A stretch of 24,360 nucleotides of DNA, from contig WQXK01000007.1 in NCBI GenBank assembly GCA_009784845.1, positions 1 through 24,360 of the forward strand, read 5' to 3'. The position numbers were made by a program, and so were the translations under genes. The notes below the pieces were generated by a model. The model was not told where the DNA came from. It was given only the letters and a program-made list of their open reading frames with translations, and did not search any database. The stretch is from Dehalococcoidia bacterium (lineage in GTDB: Bacteria > Chloroflexota > Dehalococcoidia > Dehalococcoidales > UBA1222). Below are positions 22,945 through 24,360 of this stretch, in pieces (the stretch's first letter is position 1; each line of letters starts with the position of its first letter).

Positions 22945-24360
22945 ATGAAAAACCAACCTAACAACGGCAAGCTAACCGCCCTGTATGAGCGGCTTTCAAA
23001 GGACGATGAGCAGAAAAGCGACAGCGTTAGTATAGCCCACCAAAAGCAGATTTTAGAGGACTACGCCCGGAAAAACGGCTTCCTAAATATCCGGCACTTC
23101 ACCGATGACGGGGTGCGGGGTACTACGTTCAAGCGTCCGGGGCTTGACGCTATGCTTGAAGAAATCAAGGCGGGGAACGTGGCAACGGTCATTATCAAAG
23201 ACCAGAGCCGCATAGGGCGCGATGTGGTGGAAGTCGGGCTACTGAAACGGACTTTTGACGAGTACAACGTCCGCTTTATCGCCGCAAACGACAACCTTGA
23301 CACCGCCAACGGCTTTGATATTATGTCGATTTTCCGTGATGTAATAAATGAGTGGTACGTTGCCGATACAAGCCGAAAAATCAAAGCTGTTTTCAAGTCG
23401 CGCATGGAAAAGGGCTTGCGCTGTTCGGGCAGTATTCCTTACGGCTACCTTGCGGGTAAAGAGGATAAATACGATTGGATTATTGACGAGGAAGCCGCCG
23501 CCGTGGTGCGCCGCATATTCCAAAGCATTATTGACGGTAAATGTGTGCGCGATATTGGCAAGGAACTACGAGCCGAGCAAATCCCGATACCGTCCGCACA
23601 TTGGGAACGGATAGGCGCACCCGTCCGAGCCGCAGGGTACGCAGACCCTTACGCATGGTCTAATTCAACAGTAGGCGGTATTCTCAAAAGACCCGAATAC
23701 ATGGGGCGCATGGTGCTTGGCAAGACCGTTTGCGAGAACTACAAGACGAAAAACCACCGCAAGACCGCGCCCGAAGAACAGTATGTTTTTGATGGCGTTA
23801 TCCCCGTCATTGTTGACGAGGAAACATGGAACAACGCCCAACGGCTACGGAAAACGGTACGCAGACCGCCGAAGCGCGAGGGTGCGCCCCACCGCCTGAC
23901 AGGGCTTTTATTCTGCTCTGATTGCGGGGCGAAGCTGACGCACCGCAATTCCCTTGTTCAGCAGAAATATATTGAGGATTCCTTTATCTGTTCAAGTTAC
24001 CGACAGCTTACCCGTGATTGCACTATGCACCATATCCCCTCAAAGAAGATGGAAGCCGCGATACTGACCGCCATTCAGCGCGTTAGTTGGTACGTTCAGC
24101 ATAACGAAACGGAGTTTATTCAGCGTGTGCGTGAAGCGTCCACCGTCCAACAGGAAGAAACAGTCATGGAGTGCAAGCGACAGTTGAGCCAGTCAAAAAA
24201 GCGGCATACCGAACTTGACGGGCTTGTAAAAAAGCTGTACGAAGCCAACGCCACGGGCAAGATAAACGACAGGCATTTTAACCGCATGATGGCAGAGTAT
24301 GACGAGGAACAGGCGGGGCTTGAAGCCGCCATAGCGGAATTACAGGGACAGATTGACGCT
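22945..24360 (+). CDS. Large serine recombinase (TndX/TnpX-type), 3' end beyond the window
   Basis: An open frame of 472 codons from ATG 22945 to the window edge. The N-terminal resolvase-type domain has the catalytic Ser18 in ALYERLSKDDEQ, the SIAHQKQILEDYARKNGF helix region, and the arginines of KDQSRIGRDVVE. A recombinase domain follows with SGSIPYGYLAGK and STVGGILKRPEYMGRMVLGK. A zinc ribbon uses Cys324, Cys327, Cys349 and Cys359, and a coiled coil begins about residue 400. Such enzymes integrate and excise mobile elements at GA-type dinucleotides. GAGGTG precedes the ATG by 5 bases. The base composition looks more GC-rich than in the neighbouring element genes, which fits a separate origin. 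Confidence 0.93.
   Translation, partial: MKNQPNNGKLTALYERLSKDDEQKSDSVSIAHQKQILEDYARKNGFLNIRHFTDDGVRGTTFKRPGLDAMLEEIKAGNVATVIIKDQSRIGRDVVEVGLLKRTFDEYNVRFIAANDNLDTANGFDIMSIFRDVINEWYVADTSRKIKAVFKSRMEKGLRCSGSIPYGYLAGKEDKYDWIIDEEAAAVVRRIFQSIIDGKCVRDIGKELRAEQIPIPSAHWERIGAPVRAAGYADPYAWSNSTVGGILKRPEYMGRMVLGKTVCENYKTKNHRKTAPEEQYVFDGVIPVIVDEETWNNAQRLRKTVRRPPKREGAPHRLTGLLFCSDCGAKLTHRNSLVQQKYIEDSFICSSYRQLTRDCTMHHIPSKKMEAAILTAIQRVSWYVQHNETEFIQRVREASTVQQEETVMECKRQLSQSKKRHTELDGLVKKLYEANATGKINDRHFNRMMAEYDEEQAGLEAAIAELQGQIDA

Noticed and set aside
1..24360. CRISPR array, rRNA genes or insertion sequences with DDE transposases
   Set aside because: No regularly spaced repeats, no rRNA-like segments and no transposase reading frames were seen; the only recombinase is the serine type at the right edge.

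Overview
The window looks like a chromosomal segment of an anaerobic bacterium that ends, on the right, in a conjugative element which is itself interrupted by a second mobile element. The base composition is mid-range and Shine-Dalgarno sites are mostly strong (AGGAGG/GGAGG). The COG1900 / NIL-ferredoxin / COG2122 homocysteine trio is typical of strict anaerobes. The pyridoxal kinase is of the Bacillus PdxK type, and the HisG is of the HisZ-dependent short class. This fits Clostridia or Dehalococcoidia (Chloroflexota), but I cannot decide between them from the sequence, and the conjugation genes are of a kind common in Clostridia.

Left part (1-8000): the 5' end of a transketolase gene (minus strand) is divergent from pdxK, followed by a LysR-type regulator and an AlkC-like DNA alkylation repair gene split by one in-frame TAA. 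On the minus strand follows a compact operon for homocysteine synthesis (COG1900 protein, NIL/ferredoxin protein, UPF0280 protein). After a 549-bp stretch with no convincing gene come a slipin (SPFH) and a short NfeD protein as a membrane pair.

Centre (8000-18000): a tightly packed histidine operon, hisZ-hisG-hisD-hisC-hisB, continues into purN and a small Cys-rich DUF3795 gene. A perfect 14-bp hairpin separates it from the converging purD-purE-purB operon. The hisG gene encodes two HisG-like units in one chain. The first keeps the KGR motif but has lost the PRPP loop; the second has the opposite pattern. Histidine synthesis releases AICAR, a purine intermediate, so the his and pur genes here are metabolically linked.

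Right part (18116-24360): a tRNA-Val(CAC) gene is followed at once by element genes. These are a small conserved-looking ORF, a 5'-truncated MobV-type relaxase, a 445-bp non-coding region rich in inverted repeats with a cluster of TTGCGA hexamers, a ParB-like protein, a DUF7768-like protein, ArdA antirestriction protein, PcfB-like protein and VirD4. The virD4 reading frame stops just after its DPKG motif, 43 bp before a large serine recombinase gene that runs off the window. The simplest reading is a second, TndX/TnpX-type element inserted into virD4.

Most interesting points are the complementary decay of the two HisG halves, the TTGCGA/inverted-repeat region between the relaxase remnant and parB, the repeated hairpin around the DUF7768-ardA pair, and the nonsense codon in the alkC-like gene.
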